Shown: positions 1 to 10,117 of the stretch, piece after piece | Layout: each line of letters begins with the position of its first letter | How positions within the stretch are numbered: position 1 is the first letter of the stretch | Source: Teichococcus aestuarii | Lineage (GTDB): Bacteria > Pseudomonadota > Alphaproteobacteria > Acetobacterales > Acetobacteraceae | Direction: 5' to 3' | Length of the DNA: 64,000 nt | Assembly: GCF_003116135.1 (NCBI RefSeq) | Contig: NZ_PDOA01000003.1 | Location: 124,001-188,000 of the forward strand | Made by a program: the position numbers and the translations under genes | Notes under the pieces: model-generated | Database searches by the model: none | What the model saw: the letters and a program-made list of their open reading frames with translations, nothing else | Told to the model about the DNA's origin: nothing

Positions 1-387
1 GAGACGCATCACCGCCCCGCCGCGGCGCGCCCGGCCGAGTCGCCGCGCGCCGCGCCGGAGCCGGTCATCCGCCCCGTCTCCGCTCCCGCCTCCAGCCTCG
101 CCGTCGCCGCCAGCCGGGTGGAGGCGCCGCACCGCGCGCCCGCGCCGCGTGCGCCGGTCGCCGCACCGGCGGCGCGCCAGGCTGCGCCGACCTCGCTCGG
201 GATGGCCGCGCAGGCCCGGCCGGCCCAGGCGCATGTGCCGCTGCTGCGCGCCGCGCATGTGCCGGCCCCGCGCCCCCTCGCCCCGCCCGTAGGCGGCTCC
301 GCCCTCGGCATGGCCGGCGGCGGTCTCGCCCCGCCGGTGCCGCTGGCCGCTCCCGTTCCCGTTTCGCCCGGTGCCTGGAGGCAGTAA
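1..387 (+). CDS. C-terminal tail of probable cell division protein FtsL (5' end outside window)
   Basis: The frame is open from the first base and stops with TAA at 385-387, seven bases before the ftsI start. The visible 128 residues are almost entirely Ala, Pro, Arg, Val and Gly, so they form a disordered low-complexity tail with no recognisable domain. The FtsL identity is inferred only from position: ftsL normally lies directly before ftsI in the dcw cluster. FtsL is a small bitopic protein of the FtsQLB divisome complex. A tail of this length would be unusual for it, so a different upstream protein cannot be excluded. Confidence 0.5.
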   Translation, partial: ETHHRPAAARPAESPRAAPEPVIRPVSAPASSLAVAASRVEAPHRAPAPRAPVAAPAARQAAPTSLGMAAQARPAQAHVPLLRAAHVPAPRPLAPPVGGSALGMAGGGLAPPVPLAAPVPVSPGAWRQ

Positions 388-393
388 CCCCCC

Positions 394-2493
394 ATGCCGC
401 ACGTCCCGCCTCCCTCGCCCGATTCCCCGCCCCTCCGCCACCCGCGGCAGGCCCCGGTGGGGCATGAGGAGCCGGCGCCGCCGGCGCCCGGCGTGGTCGT
501 GCGCGTCACCCAGCCCGACCTCGCCCGCCGCGCGCAGCTGGAGCGCAGCCGCGGCCGGCTGGTGATCGCGGCGCTGGGCTTCGGCACGCTGTTCCTGGCC
601 GTGGCGGCGAAGGCCACCTGGTCCACCGTGGTGATGCCGGCCGAGCCGAAGCGGCTGAACGCCGCGGTGCGCGCGCTGCAGCCGCCCGCGCAGCACGCCG
701 CCAGCCGCGCGCCGATCACCGACCGCAACGGCGAGATGCTGGCCATCTCCCTGCCGGTGACGGCGCTGATCGCCAATCCGCGCGTCATCGAGAACAAGGA
801 GCACGTCGCCGACCGCATCCGCACGGTGCTGCCGCAGATCGAGCGCGACCGGCTGATCGAGCGCCTCTCGGGGGACCGCGGCTTCGTCTACGTCGCCCGC
901 GCCCTGACCCCGCGCGAGCAGCAGGGCATCATCAACCTCGGCATCGCCGGCCTCGACTTCGAGGAGGCGGAGCGCCGCTACTACCCGCAGGGCCGCGCCG
1001 CCGTGCACGTGCTCGGCAATGTGGACGTGGACGGCAACGGCCTCTCCGGCATCGAGCGCCGCTTCGACGAGCGGCTGCGCACCGAGCGCGACACGCCGCT
1101 GAAGCTCTCGATCGACGTGCGCGTGCAGCTCGCGCTCCGCGACGCGGTGAGCCAGGCGATCAGCGACTTCAGCGGCATCGGCGGCGCCGGCGTGGTGCTC
1201 GACATCAACACCGCCGAGGTGGTGGCGATGGTCAGCCTGCCCGACTACGACGCGGGCGACATCGGCGGCGCCACGCCCGACCAGCGCTTCAACCGCGCCA
1301 CGGTCGGCGTCTACGAGCCGGGCTCCACCTTCAAGCTGTTCACCGCCGCGGCGGCGCTGGAATACGGCACCGCCAACGTCAACACGAGCAGCTTCGACGC
1401 CTCCCGCCCGATCCGCTACGGCCGCTTCACGATCAGCGACTACAAGGGCAAGAATCGCTGGATCACCTTCCCCGAGATGCTCGCCTACTCGTCGAACCTG
1501 GGGGCCGCGCACATGGCGGCCACCTTCGGGCCGGCGCGGCAGCGTGAATTCCTCAAGCGCGCCGGCATGCTGGCGCGCACGCCGATCGAGCTGCCCGAAG
1601 CCGCCGCGCCGCTGGTGCCGCCCGCCAATTCCTGGCGCGACATCAACATGTTCACCATCTCCTTCGGCCACGGCATCAGCGTCACGCCGCTGCATGTGGT
1701 GACGGGCGTCTCCGCCATCGCCAATGGCGGCATCCTGCGGGCGCCGACGCTGCTGGCCCAGCCGCCCGGCACGGTGCGCGAGGGCACGCGGCTGATCAGC
1801 GAGCAGAACAGCGAGACGATGCGTCGGCTGATGCGCCTCGTCGTCACCGACGGCTCGGGCAAGAATGCCGAGGTGCCGGGCTACTTCGTCGGCGGCAAGA
1901 CCGGCACGGCGCAGAAGACCGGCCCGCGCGGCGGCTACATCATGAACAAGCGCATCGCCGCCTTCGTCGGCGCCTTCCCGATGCAGGCGCCCCGCTACGC
2001 GCTCTACGTCATGGTCGACGAGCCGACGCCGAACGCCAAGAGCCATGGCTACGCCACCGCCGGCTGGGTGGCGGCGCCGGCGGCGCACACCGTCATCTCG
2101 CGCATCGCCCCCATCCTGGGGCTGGTGCCGGAGGACCCGGCCAACCCGGCGATCGTCGCCGCCACCGAGATCCCGCTGCAGCCGGGCCGGCCGCGCGCCG
2201 CCACCGCCAGCGCCCGCGCGGCGGCGCCCGCCGTCTCGCCCGCCGCCAGCCGCCCGGCCGAGCCGCCGCGCGCCAGCGCGCCGCGCCCGGCCGCGGCGCC
2301 CGAGGCCCCGGCGCTGCGCGCGCCGCAGCCCGGCCCGGCGCCCGTGCAGCCCCGGCCCCTGCCGCGCGCGGTGCCGATGCCCAACATGCCGGCCAGCCCC
2401 GGCAGCCTGCCGCCGCCCGTGCCGCTGCGCATGACCTCGGCCGACCCGTCCGCGCCGGTTCCGCGGCGGGAGGCGAGCCTTGCAACTCGCTGA
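394..2493 (+). CDS. ftsI: Peptidoglycan D,D-transpeptidase FtsI (penicillin-binding protein 3)
   Basis: Septal class B penicillin-binding protein that cross-links peptidoglycan at the division site with FtsW. The 699-residue product has a cytoplasmic N-terminus, one membrane segment near residues 60-75, a PBP dimerisation region starting at a conserved RAPITDRNG stretch, and a transpeptidase domain with all three signatures: STFK (nucleophile S311, K314), SSN (366-368) and KTGT (502-505). The family is usually 550-600 residues. The extra length is an Ala/Pro/Arg-rich periplasmic tail after about residue 595. The gene overlaps the murE start by 14 bases, so the two are probably translationally coupled. 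Confidence 0.96.
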   Translation: MPHVPPPSPDSPPLRHPRQAPVGHEEPAPPAPGVVVRVTQPDLARRAQLERSRGRLVIAALGFGTLFLAVAAKATWSTVVMPAEPKRLNAAVRALQPPAQHAASRAPITDRNGEMLAISLPVTALIANPRVIENKEHVADRIRTVLPQIERDRLIERLSGDRGFVYVARALTPREQQGIINLGIAGLDFEEAERRYYPQGRAAVHVLGNVDVDGNGLSGIERRFDERLRTERDTPLKLSIDVRVQLALRDAVSQAISDFSGIGGAGVVLDINTAEVVAMVSLPDYDAGDIGGATPDQRFNRATVGVYEPGSTFKLFTAAAALEYGTANVNTSSFDASRPIRYGRFTISDYKGKNRWITFPEMLAYSSNLGAAHMAATFGPARQREFLKRAGMLARTPIELPEAAAPLVPPANSWRDINMFTISFGHGISVTPLHVVTGVSAIANGGILRAPTLLAQPPGTVREGTRLISEQNSETMRRLMRLVVTDGSGKNAEVPGYFVGGKTGTAQKTGPRGGYIMNKRIAAFVGAFPMQAPRYALYVMVDEPTPNAKSHGYATAGWVAAPAAHTVISRIAPILGLVPEDPANPAIVAATEIPLQPGRPRAATASARAAAPAVSPAASRPAEPPRASAPRPAAAPEAPALRAPQPGPAPVQPRPLPRAVPMPNMPASPGSLPPPVPLRMTSADPSAPVPRREASLATR

Positions 2494-3967
2494 CCTGATG
2501 CGCCAGGCCCTCGGATCGCAGCGCCCGGCCACCGCCATTCCCTTCGCGGGGCTGCCGATCACGGGGTTGACGGCGGACAGCCGGGCGGTGGCGCCCGGCT
2601 ACCTGTTCGCGGCGCTGCCCGGCGCCCGGCAGGACGGGCGCGCCTACATCGCCGAGGCCGTGGCGCGCGGCGCCGGCGCCGTGCTGGCGCCGGACGGCAC
2701 CGAATGGCCCGCCGGCGTGCCGCCCCGCCCGCTGCTGACCGATGCCGACCCGCGCCGCGCGCTCGCCCGCATGGCCGCCGCCTTCCACGGCACCCAGCCG
2801 GCGCGGATCGTCGCCGTCACCGGCACCAACGGCAAGACCAGCACGGTGGACTTCCTGCGCCAGCTCTGGGCGCTTTCGGGGGTGAAGGCCGGCTCGCTCG
2901 GCACGCTCGGCCTGCGCGCGCCGGGCTTCCCCGAGACAGCCTCCCTCACCACGCCGGACCCGGTGGCGCTGCACGCCATGCTGGCGCAACTCGCCCGCGC
3001 GGGCGTGCAGAGCGTGGCGCTGGAGGCCTCCTCGCACGGGCTGGAGCAGCGGCGGCTGGACGGGCTGATGCTCACCGCCGCCGGCTTCAGCAACCTGACG
3101 CGCGACCACCTGGACTACCATGGCGGCATGGAGGCCTACGCCGCCGCCAAGCTGCGCCTGTTCGACACGCTGCTCGACCAGGGCGACGCCGCCGTGGCCA
3201 ATGCCGACATGGCGCCCGAGATCCTCGCCGCGTTGCGCGGCATCGCCCGCCGCCGCCACCTGAAGCTGCACACCGTGGGCGAGGCCGGCGAGGCGATCCG
3301 CCTGCTGCGCCAGACCCCGCGCCCCGACGGCCAGGAGATGGTGCTGGAGGCCTTCGGCCGCCGCGCCGAGGTGGCCCTTGCCCTGCCCGGCCGCTTCCAG
3401 GCGGACAATGTGCTGCTCGCCGCCGGCCTCGCCATCGCCACCGGCATGGCGGCCGACACGGTGCTGGCGCTGCTGCCGCGCCTCGTCGGCGTGCGCGGCC
3501 GCATGGAGCTGGCCGCCCGCCTGCCCAATGGCGCGGCCGCCTATGTCGACTATGCCCACACGCCGGATGCGCTGGAGCGGCTGCTCACCGCGCTGCGCCC
3601 GCACACCACGGGGCGGCTGCATGTGGTGTTCGGCGCCGGCGGCGACCGCGACGGCGGCAAGCGCCCGCTGATGGGCGAGGTCTGCGCCCGCCTCGCCGAC
3701 CACGCCATCCTCACCGACGACAATCCGCGCAGCGAGGACCCCGCCGCCATCCGCGCCGCCGTGCGCGCCGGCATGGCGGGGGCGGCCGAGGTCACCGAGA
3801 TCGGCGACCGGGAGGCGGCGATCGCCGCCGGGCTGGCGGCGCTCGGCCCCGGCGACGTGCTGGCGGTGGCCGGCAAGGGGCATGAGCCGGGCCAGACCAT
3901 CGCCGGCGTGGTGCACCCCTTCGACGATGCCGAGGTGGTGCGCCGCCTCGCGGGGGTGGCGGCATGA
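2480..3967 (+). CDS. murE: UDP-MurNAc-tripeptide synthetase MurE (meso-DAP adding)
   Basis: Cytoplasmic ATP-dependent ligase that adds the third stem residue to UDP-MurNAc-L-Ala-D-Glu. At 495 residues it has the normal length. The ATP loop GTNGKTS lies at residues 115-121. The DNPR motif at 414-417 is the known signature for meso-diaminopimelate rather than lysine selectivity. The start is TTG at 2480, inside the end of ftsI; no ATG or GTG gives a better full-length N-terminus, and the following MurE-type N-terminal sequence fits. The stop overlaps murF by ATGA. Confidence 0.96.
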   Translation: MQLADLMRQALGSQRPATAIPFAGLPITGLTADSRAVAPGYLFAALPGARQDGRAYIAEAVARGAGAVLAPDGTEWPAGVPPRPLLTDADPRRALARMAAAFHGTQPARIVAVTGTNGKTSTVDFLRQLWALSGVKAGSLGTLGLRAPGFPETASLTTPDPVALHAMLAQLARAGVQSVALEASSHGLEQRRLDGLMLTAAGFSNLTRDHLDYHGGMEAYAAAKLRLFDTLLDQGDAAVANADMAPEILAALRGIARRRHLKLHTVGEAGEAIRLLRQTPRPDGQEMVLEAFGRRAEVALALPGRFQADNVLLAAGLAIATGMAADTVLALLPRLVGVRGRMELAARLPNGAAAYVDYAHTPDALERLLTALRPHTTGRLHVVFGAGGDRDGGKRPLMGEVCARLADHAILTDDNPRSEDPAAIRAAVRAGMAGAAEVTEIGDREAAIAAGLAALGPGDVLAVAGKGHEPGQTIAGVVHPFDDAEVVRRLAGVAA

Positions 3968-5400
3968 GCGCCCCCCTCTGGACCGCGGCCGAGCTGCGCG
4001 AGGCCACCGGCGGCACCCTGGAAGGCGCTGGCCTGGACGGGCTGGAGATCACCTCCGTCGGCATCGACAGCCGCGCCACCGGCCCGGGCGAGCTGTTCGT
4101 GGCGCTGCGCGATGTGCGGGACGGGCATGATTTCGTGGCCGACGCCCTGGCGCGCGGCGCCGCCGCCGCGCTGGTGGACCGCGACCCGCCGGGCGTGGCG
4201 CCCGGAGCGCCGCTGCTGCGCGTGGGCGAGACGCTGGCGGGCCTTCAGGCGCTGGGCGCCGCGGGCCGCGCGCGCAGCACGGCGCGGCTGGCCGCCATCA
4301 CCGGCAGCGTCGGCAAGACCACCACCAAGGAGATGCTGCGCCACGGCCTCTCGGCGCTGGGCCGCACCCATGCGGCGGTGGCCAGCTACAACAACCACTG
4401 GGGCCTGCCGCTCACCCTCGCCCGCATGCCGCGCGAGGCGGAATACGGCGTGCTCGAGATCGGCATGAACCACCGCGGCGAGATCGCGCCGCTGGCGCGC
4501 CTCGCCCGGCCGCATGTAGCGGCCATCACCACGGTGGAGGCGGCGCATATCGGCCATCTCGGCTCGCTCGAGGAGATCGCCGAGGAGAAGGCGGACATCA
4601 TGGCGGGCCTCGCCCCCGGCGCGCCGGTGGTGCTGCCGCGCGACGCCGCCATGTTCCCCCGCCTCGCCGCCCGCGCCGAGGCCGCCGGGCTGCGCGCCGT
4701 CACCTTCGGCACGGATGCGGCGGCGGATTACCGCCTGCTCGGCTATGAGGGCGCGGCCGAGGGCGGGGTGGCGCAACTCTCCCTGCGCGGTGCGGCGCAC
4801 ACGCTGCATCTCGCGGCGCCGGGGCGGCACCTGGCGCTGAACGCGCTGGCCGCCATCGCGGTGGCCGAGGCGCTGGGCGCCGGGCGCGAAGCCTTCCTGG
4901 CGGCGCTCGCGGAGTTCCGCCCCGGCGCCGGGCGCGGCGGGCGCGTGGCGCTGGACCTGCCGGGCGGCCCGGCCCTGCTGATCGACGATAGCTACAACGG
5001 CCAGCCCCCCGCCATGCGCGCCGGGCTCGGCGTGCTGGGGGCGCAGCGCCCCGGCCCGGGCGGGCGGCGAATCGCCGTGCTCGGCGACATGCGGGAGCTG
5101 GGCGAGCATGGCCCCGCTTTGCACGCATCCCTGCTCCCCGATGTTCTGGCCGGGGCGGATGTGGTATTTTGCTGCGGTGCACTGATGCGCGGCCTGTTTG
5201 ACGCCCTGCCGGAGAACCGGCGCGGCGCGCATCGGGACAGCAGCGATGAACTGGCCCCGCTGGTGCGGCAGGCCGTGCGTCCGGGCGATGTCATTCTGGT
5301 GAAGGGGTCGCTGGGCAGCCGCATGGCGGTGGTGGTCCGGGCCCTGACATCGGCATCCCAGGACATGCGACCTGGGGTGCGCGAAGGGGCGCATTCATGA
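3964..5400 (+). CDS. murF: UDP-MurNAc-tripeptide:D-Ala-D-Ala ligase MurF
   Basis: Cytoplasmic Mur ligase that adds the D-Ala-D-Ala dipeptide and completes the UDP-MurNAc-pentapeptide. The 478-residue protein has the family's glycine-rich ATP loop GSVGKTT at residues 114-120, followed by the [12 protein letters not shown] stretch typical of MurF central domains. Start and stop both share ATGA overlaps with murE and mraY, so it sits in a tightly coupled operon that supplies the lipid II pathway. Confidence 0.96.
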   Translation: MSAPLWTAAELREATGGTLEGAGLDGLEITSVGIDSRATGPGELFVALRDVRDGHDFVADALARGAAAALVDRDPPGVAPGAPLLRVGETLAGLQALGAAGRARSTARLAAITGSVGKTTTKEMLRHGLSALGRTHAAVASYNNHWGLPLTLARMPREAEYGVLEIGMNHRGEIAPLARLARPHVAAITTVEAAHIGHLGSLEEIAEEKADIMAGLAPGAPVVLPRDAAMFPRLAARAEAAGLRAVTFGTDAAADYRLLGYEGAAEGGVAQLSLRGAAHTLHLAAPGRHLALNALAAIAVAEALGAGREAFLAALAEFRPGAGRGGRVALDLPGGPALLIDDSYNGQPPAMRAGLGVLGAQRPGPGGRRIAVLGDMRELGEHGPALHASLLPDVLAGADVVFCCGALMRGLFDALPENRRGAHRDSSDELAPLVRQAVRPGDVILVKGSLGSRMAVVVRALTSASQDMRPGVREGAHS

Positions 5401-6485
5401 TCTACAATTTCCTGTCCCCGTACGCGGACGGGTTCTTCCTGTTCAACCTGTTCCGCTACGTCACCTTCCGGGCCGGCGCGGCCTGCATGACGGCGCTGTT
5501 CGTCACCCTGTTCTTCGGCCCTGCCGTGATCCGCTGGCTGCGCAGCTTCCAGAATGGCGGCCAGCCGATCCGCACCGACGGGCCGGAAGGGCACCTGCTG
5601 ACCAAGAAGGGCACGCCCACCATGGGCGGCGTGCTGATCCTGCTCGGGCTGGTGCCGGCCACGCTGCTCTGGGCGGACCTGCGCAACGGCTTCGTCTGGG
5701 CCGTGCTGATGGTGACGCTGGGCTATGGCGCGCTGGGCTTCTGGGACGACTGGCTGAAGGTCACCAAGCGCAACACCAAGGGCGTCTCCGGCAAGGCGAA
5801 GCTGGTGGTGCAGGCCGGCGTCGGCCTCGCCGCCGCCATCTGGATCACGCAGCTCATGCCGCCCGAGCTGTCCAGCCACCTGACCATGCCCTTCCTCAAG
5901 GAGGCGATGATCAATTTCAGCATCCTCTTCCCGCTGGTGGGGATGCTGGTGATGATGGGCGCCTCCAACGCGGTGAACCTGACCGACGGGCTGGACGGCC
6001 TCGCCACCGTGCCGGTGATGCTGGCCGCCGGCGTGTTCGGCCTCATCTCCTACCTCGTCGGCAACCGCCTCTTCGCCGACTACCTGCAGCTGAACGGCGT
6101 GCCGGGCACCTCGGAGCTGGCGGTGTTCCTCTCCGCGCTGATCGGCGCCGGACTCGGCTTCCTCTGGTACAACGCGCCGCCGGCCAAGGTGTTCATGGGC
6201 GACACGGGCAGCCTCTCGCTCGGCGGCGCGCTCGGCGCCGTGGCGGTGGCCACCAAGCACGAGGTGGTGCTGGCCATCGTCGGCGGGCTGTTCGTGGTGG
6301 AGACGGTCTCCGTCATCATCCAGGTCTTCTGGTTCAAGCGCACCGGCCGCCGGGTGTTCCTGATGGCGCCGCTGCACCACCATTTCGAGAAGAAGGGCTG
6401 GGCCGAGCCCACCATCGTCATCCGCTTCTGGATCATCGCCATGATCCTGGCCCTTGTCGGCCTCGGCACGCTGAAGATCCGCTGA
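5397..6485 (+). CDS. mraY: Phospho-MurNAc-pentapeptide translocase MraY
   Basis: Integral membrane transferase that moves phospho-MurNAc-pentapeptide onto undecaprenyl phosphate to form lipid I. The 362 residues contain about ten hydrophobic segments. Conserved acidic residues are visible: the Asp pair in FWDDW (D117, D118), the [10 protein letters not shown] stretch and the later [10 protein letters not shown] stretch. An HHHFE motif lies near the C-terminus, as expected for MraY. It overlaps murF by four bases and is one base short of touching murD. Confidence 0.97.
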   Translation: MIYNFLSPYADGFFLFNLFRYVTFRAGAACMTALFVTLFFGPAVIRWLRSFQNGGQPIRTDGPEGHLLTKKGTPTMGGVLILLGLVPATLLWADLRNGFVWAVLMVTLGYGALGFWDDWLKVTKRNTKGVSGKAKLVVQAGVGLAAAIWITQLMPPELSSHLTMPFLKEAMINFSILFPLVGMLVMMGASNAVNLTDGLDGLATVPVMLAAGVFGLISYLVGNRLFADYLQLNGVPGTSELAVFLSALIGAGLGFLWYNAPPAKVFMGDTGSLSLGGALGAVAVATKHEVVLAIVGGLFVVETVSVIIQVFWFKRTGRRVFLMAPLHHHFEKKGWAEPTIVIRFWIIAMILALVGLGTLKIR

Positions 6486-6486
6486 G

Positions 6487-7878
6487 ATGAGCCTCCCCGC
6501 CCCCTCCCCTGCCGCCATCTTCGCGCCCTTCGCCGGGCAGCGCATTGCCGTGGTCGGGCTCGGCCGCGCCGGGCTGCCCTCGGCGCGGCGGCTGATGGGC
6601 TGGGGCGCGGAGATCCTCTGCTGGGACGATGGCGCGGCGGCACGGAACGCGGCCGAGGCCGCCGGCCTGCCGGTGGGCGACCCCTGCGCGGCGGCGGGCT
6701 TTCGCTTCGACGCGCTGCTGCTCTCCCCCGGTATCCCGCACACCCTGCCGAAGCCGCACCCAGCCGCGGCCCGCGCGCAGGCCGCCGGCGTGCCGGTGCT
6801 GTGCGACGCCGAGCTGCTGTTCCGCGCCGTGCGCGCCTCGGGAAGCCATGCGCGCTTCCTCGGCGTCACCGGCACCAATGGCAAATCCACCACCACGGCG
6901 CTGCTGCACCACCTGCTCCTGCGGGCCGGGCGCGTGGCCGAGGTGGGCGGCAACCTTGGCCCCGCCGCGCTGGGCCTGCCCCTGCTCGGCGATGACGGCG
7001 CCTATGTGCTGGAGATGTCCAGCTACATGCTGGAGCGCACCGATGCGCTGCACTTCGATGCCGCCATCCTGCTGAACCTCTCGCCGGACCATCTGGACCG
7101 GCATGGCGGCATGGAAGGCTACGCCGCCGCCAAGGCGCACATCTTCGGCCACCAGGGCGCCGACGACCTCGCCGTGATCGGCATGGACGACGCGGAGACC
7201 GCCGCCTTCGCGCAGGGCCGCGCGGCGCGGGTGGCGCCGATCTCCGGCCTCGCCCCGCAGCCGGGCGGCGTCTGGGCGGAGGGCCGCACGCTGCGCGACG
7301 CTTCCGGCCCGATCGCCGATCTCGACGCCGCGCCCGCCCTGCCCGGCAGCCACAACGCGCAGAACGCCGCCGCGGCCGCCGCCGTGGCGCTGTTCCTCGG
7401 CCTCTCCCGCGCCGAGATCGCCGCCGGCCTCGCCAGCTTCCCCGGCCTGCCGCACCGGCAGGAGCGGGTGGGCACGCGCGGCGGCATCGCCTTCGTCAAC
7501 GACAGCAAGGCCACCAACGCCGACAGCGCGGCGCGCGCGCTGGCCAGCTACGGCCGCGTGGTCTGGATCGGCGGCGGCGTGCCGAAGGCGGGCGGTATCG
7601 ACAGCCTGGCGCCGCTCTTCCCGCGCATCGCCGAGGCGGTGCTGATCGGCCAGAGCGCCGAGGATTTCGCCGCCACCCTCACGGCGCACGGCGTGCCCGT
7701 ACAGGTGGCCGGCACGCTGGCGGCGGCGGTGCCGGCGGCACGGGACGCGGCGCGGCGGCAGGGCGTGGGCACGGTGCTGCTCTCCCCCGCCTGCGCCAGC
7801 TTCGACCAGTTCACCGGCTTCGATGCGCGCGGCGATGCCTTCCGCGCCCTCGTCGCCGCCATGCCCGAGGACGTGTGA
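6487..7878 (+). CDS. murD: UDP-MurNAc-L-alanine:D-glutamate ligase MurD
   Basis: Cytoplasmic Mur ligase that adds D-glutamate to UDP-MurNAc-L-Ala. The 463-residue protein has an N-terminal nucleotide-binding stretch ([12 protein letters not shown]), the ATP loop GTNGKST at 129-135, the HLDRHGG motif of the central domain, and NDSKATN in the C-terminal domain that binds the incoming amino acid. It overlaps ftsW by ATGA. No unusual feature is seen. Confidence 0.96.
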   Translation: MSLPAPSPAAIFAPFAGQRIAVVGLGRAGLPSARRLMGWGAEILCWDDGAAARNAAEAAGLPVGDPCAAAGFRFDALLLSPGIPHTLPKPHPAAARAQAAGVPVLCDAELLFRAVRASGSHARFLGVTGTNGKSTTTALLHHLLLRAGRVAEVGGNLGPAALGLPLLGDDGAYVLEMSSYMLERTDALHFDAAILLNLSPDHLDRHGGMEGYAAAKAHIFGHQGADDLAVIGMDDAETAAFAQGRAARVAPISGLAPQPGGVWAEGRTLRDASGPIADLDAAPALPGSHNAQNAAAAAAVALFLGLSRAEIAAGLASFPGLPHRQERVGTRGGIAFVNDSKATNADSAARALASYGRVVWIGGGVPKAGGIDSLAPLFPRIAEAVLIGQSAEDFAATLTAHGVPVQVAGTLAAAVPAARDAARRQGVGTVLLSPACASFDQFTGFDARGDAFRALVAAMPEDV

Positions 7879-8999
7879 TGGCCCTCTCCCGCGCTGATAC
7901 CTCCGTGCTTGGCCGCTGGTGGTGGACGGTCGACCGGTGGACGCTGGCGGCGCTGCTGGCGCTGGTCGGCCTCGGCTATGTCATGCTGCTGGCCGCCAGC
8001 CCGGGCGTCGCCGAGCGCATCGGCGCCAGCTCGCGCGACCTGTTCATCCTCAAGCAGGTCTTCTTCCTGGCGCTGGCCACGGGCGTGATGGTGGCCATCT
8101 CGCTGCTGCCGGTGAAGCAGGTGCGGCGCCTGGCGCTGCTCGGCTTCTTCGGCGCGCTGCTGATGACGGCGGCGACGCTCTCGATGGGCGTCGAGATCAA
8201 GGGCGCGCGGCGCTGGCTGCACCTTCCGGGCATGACCCTGCAGCCCTCCGAGTTCCTCAAGCCGTTCTTCGCCGTGGTCGCCGCCTGGCTGCTCTCCGAG
8301 GCGCGCAGCATGGGCTGGCGCGCCACCGCCGCCGCCTGCGCGCTGTTCGTGGTGGTGGCGGCGGTGCTGGTGAAGCAGCCGGACATGGGCATGCTCATCG
8401 TCATCGGCTCGGTGTTCTGCGCACAGCTCTTCGTCGCCGGCATCAACCTGGCGCTGGTGGCCGGCGCCGGCATCGCTGGCGTGCTGGGCGGCGTCGGCGC
8501 CTATTTCGTGCTGCCGCACTTCCAGTCGCGCATCGACCGCTTCCTCGACCCGCAATCGGGCGACACCTACCAGGTGCAGATCGCCATGGAGGCCTTCGGC
8601 CATGGCGGGCTGCTCGGCGTCGGCCCCGGCGAGGGCCGGCTGAAGAGCATGCTGCCCGACGCCCATGCCGACTTCGTCTATGCCGTCGCCGGCGAGGAAT
8701 TCGGCTTGGCCATCTGCCTGCTGATCCTGGCGCTGTTCGGCTTCGTCGTGCTGCGCGGCCTGCTGCGGCTGCTGGGCGAGAAGGACATGTTCATCATCCT
8801 CGGCGCCACCGGGCTGCTGACGCAGTTCGGCCTGCAGGCCTTCATCAACATGGGCTCGGCGCTGCACCTGATCCCGACCAAGGGCATGACGCTGCCCTTC
8901 GTCTCCTATGGCGGCTCCTCGGTGGTGGCGGTGGCGCTCGGCATGGGCATGCTGCTGGCCATGACGCGGCGGCGGCTCGCGCGGACGGAGGAGGCATGA
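7875..8999 (+). CDS. ftsW: Peptidoglycan glycosyltransferase FtsW (SEDS family)
   Basis: Polytopic SEDS protein that polymerises lipid II glycan strands at the septum together with FtsI. The 374 residues show about ten membrane helices. The conserved extracytoplasmic stretch with QPSEFLKP and the late PFVSYGGSS motif are diagnostic of the FtsW/RodA family. RodA is the alternative, but the position between murD and murG in the dcw cluster supports FtsW. The TGA stop overlaps the murG ATG. Confidence 0.95.
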   Translation: MMALSRADTSVLGRWWWTVDRWTLAALLALVGLGYVMLLAASPGVAERIGASSRDLFILKQVFFLALATGVMVAISLLPVKQVRRLALLGFFGALLMTAATLSMGVEIKGARRWLHLPGMTLQPSEFLKPFFAVVAAWLLSEARSMGWRATAAACALFVVVAAVLVKQPDMGMLIVIGSVFCAQLFVAGINLALVAGAGIAGVLGGVGAYFVLPHFQSRIDRFLDPQSGDTYQVQIAMEAFGHGGLLGVGPGEGRLKSMLPDAHADFVYAVAGEEFGLAICLLILALFGFVVLRGLLRLLGEKDMFIILGATGLLTQFGLQAFINMGSALHLIPTKGMTLPFVSYGGSSVVAVALGMGMLLAMTRRRLARTEEA

Positions 9000-10117
9000 G
9001 CGGCGCCCCCATCGTCATCGCCGCCGGCGGCACCGGCGGGCATTTCTTTCCCGCCGAGGCGCTGGCGGCGGAGCTGCTGCGGCGCGGCCACCGCATCGCG
9101 CTGATGACCGATGCGCGCAGCGCCGATTACAGCAGCCCCGCCTTCGCCCAGGCGGAGCGCTTCGTGCTGAAGGGCGCCGGCCTCGCCGGGCGCGGGCTGA
9201 AGCGCGCGGCCGAGGGTGCCGTGGCGCTGGCCGCAGGCACCCTGCAGGCGCGGCGGCTGCTGCAATCCCTCGCCCCCGCCGCGGTGGTGGGCTTCGGCGG
9301 CTATCCCTGCGTGCCGCCGCTGCTGGCCGCGCGCACCCTGCCCGCCGCGCGCCGCCCCGCCACCATCCTGCACGAGCAGAACGCGGTGCTCGGCCGCGCC
9401 AACCGGCTGCTGGCGCGCGGCGCCGACACGCTGGCCCTCTCCTTCGCCGACACCACCCGCGTGCCGGCCGGCACCACCACCGCCGTGGTGGGCAACCCGG
9501 TGCGCCCGTCGCTGGCCGGGCTGGCGGGCCAGGGCTTCACGCCGCCGCAAGGCCCGGTGCGGCTCTTCGTCATCGGCGGCAGCCTCGGCGCCCGCATCTT
9601 CTCCGACGTGGTGCCGGAGGCGGTGGGGCTGCTGCCGGCACCGCTGCGCAGCCGCCTCTCCGTGGTGCAGCAATGCCGGGTGGAGGACCTGCCCCGCGTG
9701 CGCGCCGCCTATGAGGCGCTCGGCGTGCCGGCGGAGCTCGCCCCCTTCTTCGGCGACGTGGCCGGCCTCTACGGCACGGCGCATCTGGTGGTGGCGCGGG
9801 CCGGCGCCTCCACGGTCGCGGAGCTGGCCTGCGCCGGGCGCGGCGCCGTGCTGGTGCCGCTGCCGCACGCCATCGACGACCACCAGAGCGCCAATGCCCG
9901 GGCCCTCGCCGCCAGCGGCGCGGCGGTGGTGATGCCGCAGCCCGCCTGCACGCCGCAGGCGCTGGCGGAGAAGCTCGCCGCCCTGCTCGATTCCCCGGAG
10001 GCGCTGGCCCAGGCCGCCGCCGCCGCCGCCAGCCTCGCCGCGCCGGATGCCGCCGCGCGGCTGGCCGATCTCGTTCTCGCGCGCGCCACGGCGCGCCGCT
10101 CTCAGGAAGTCTCGTGA
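8996..10117 (+). CDS. murG: UDP-GlcNAc transferase MurG (lipid II synthesis)
   Basis: Membrane-associated GT28 glycosyltransferase that adds GlcNAc to lipid I to make lipid II. The start at 8996 gives 373 residues, the family length; an upstream extension of the frame runs through ftsW and is a shadow. The first glycine-rich loop GGTGGH lies at residues 11-16. The second-domain GGSLGAR loop and the late [11 protein letters not shown] and [10 protein letters not shown] donor-binding motifs are present. It overlaps ftsW and murC by four bases on each side. Confidence 0.96.
   Translation: MSGAPIVIAAGGTGGHFFPAEALAAELLRRGHRIALMTDARSADYSSPAFAQAERFVLKGAGLAGRGLKRAAEGAVALAAGTLQARRLLQSLAPAAVVGFGGYPCVPPLLAARTLPAARRPATILHEQNAVLGRANRLLARGADTLALSFADTTRVPAGTTTAVVGNPVRPSLAGLAGQGFTPPQGPVRLFVIGGSLGARIFSDVVPEAVGLLPAPLRSRLSVVQQCRVEDLPRVRAAYEALGVPAELAPFFGDVAGLYGTAHLVVARAGASTVAELACAGRGAVLVPLPHAIDDHQSANARALAASGAAVVMPQPACTPQALAEKLAALLDSPEALAQAAAAAASLAAPDAAARLADLVLARATARRSQEVS

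Noticed and set aside
7919-8995. An extension of murG by about 360 residues upstream
   Set aside because: It overlaps ftsW in another frame and has the Arg/Ala-rich composition of a shadow. murG starts naturally at 8996 with its glycine loop.
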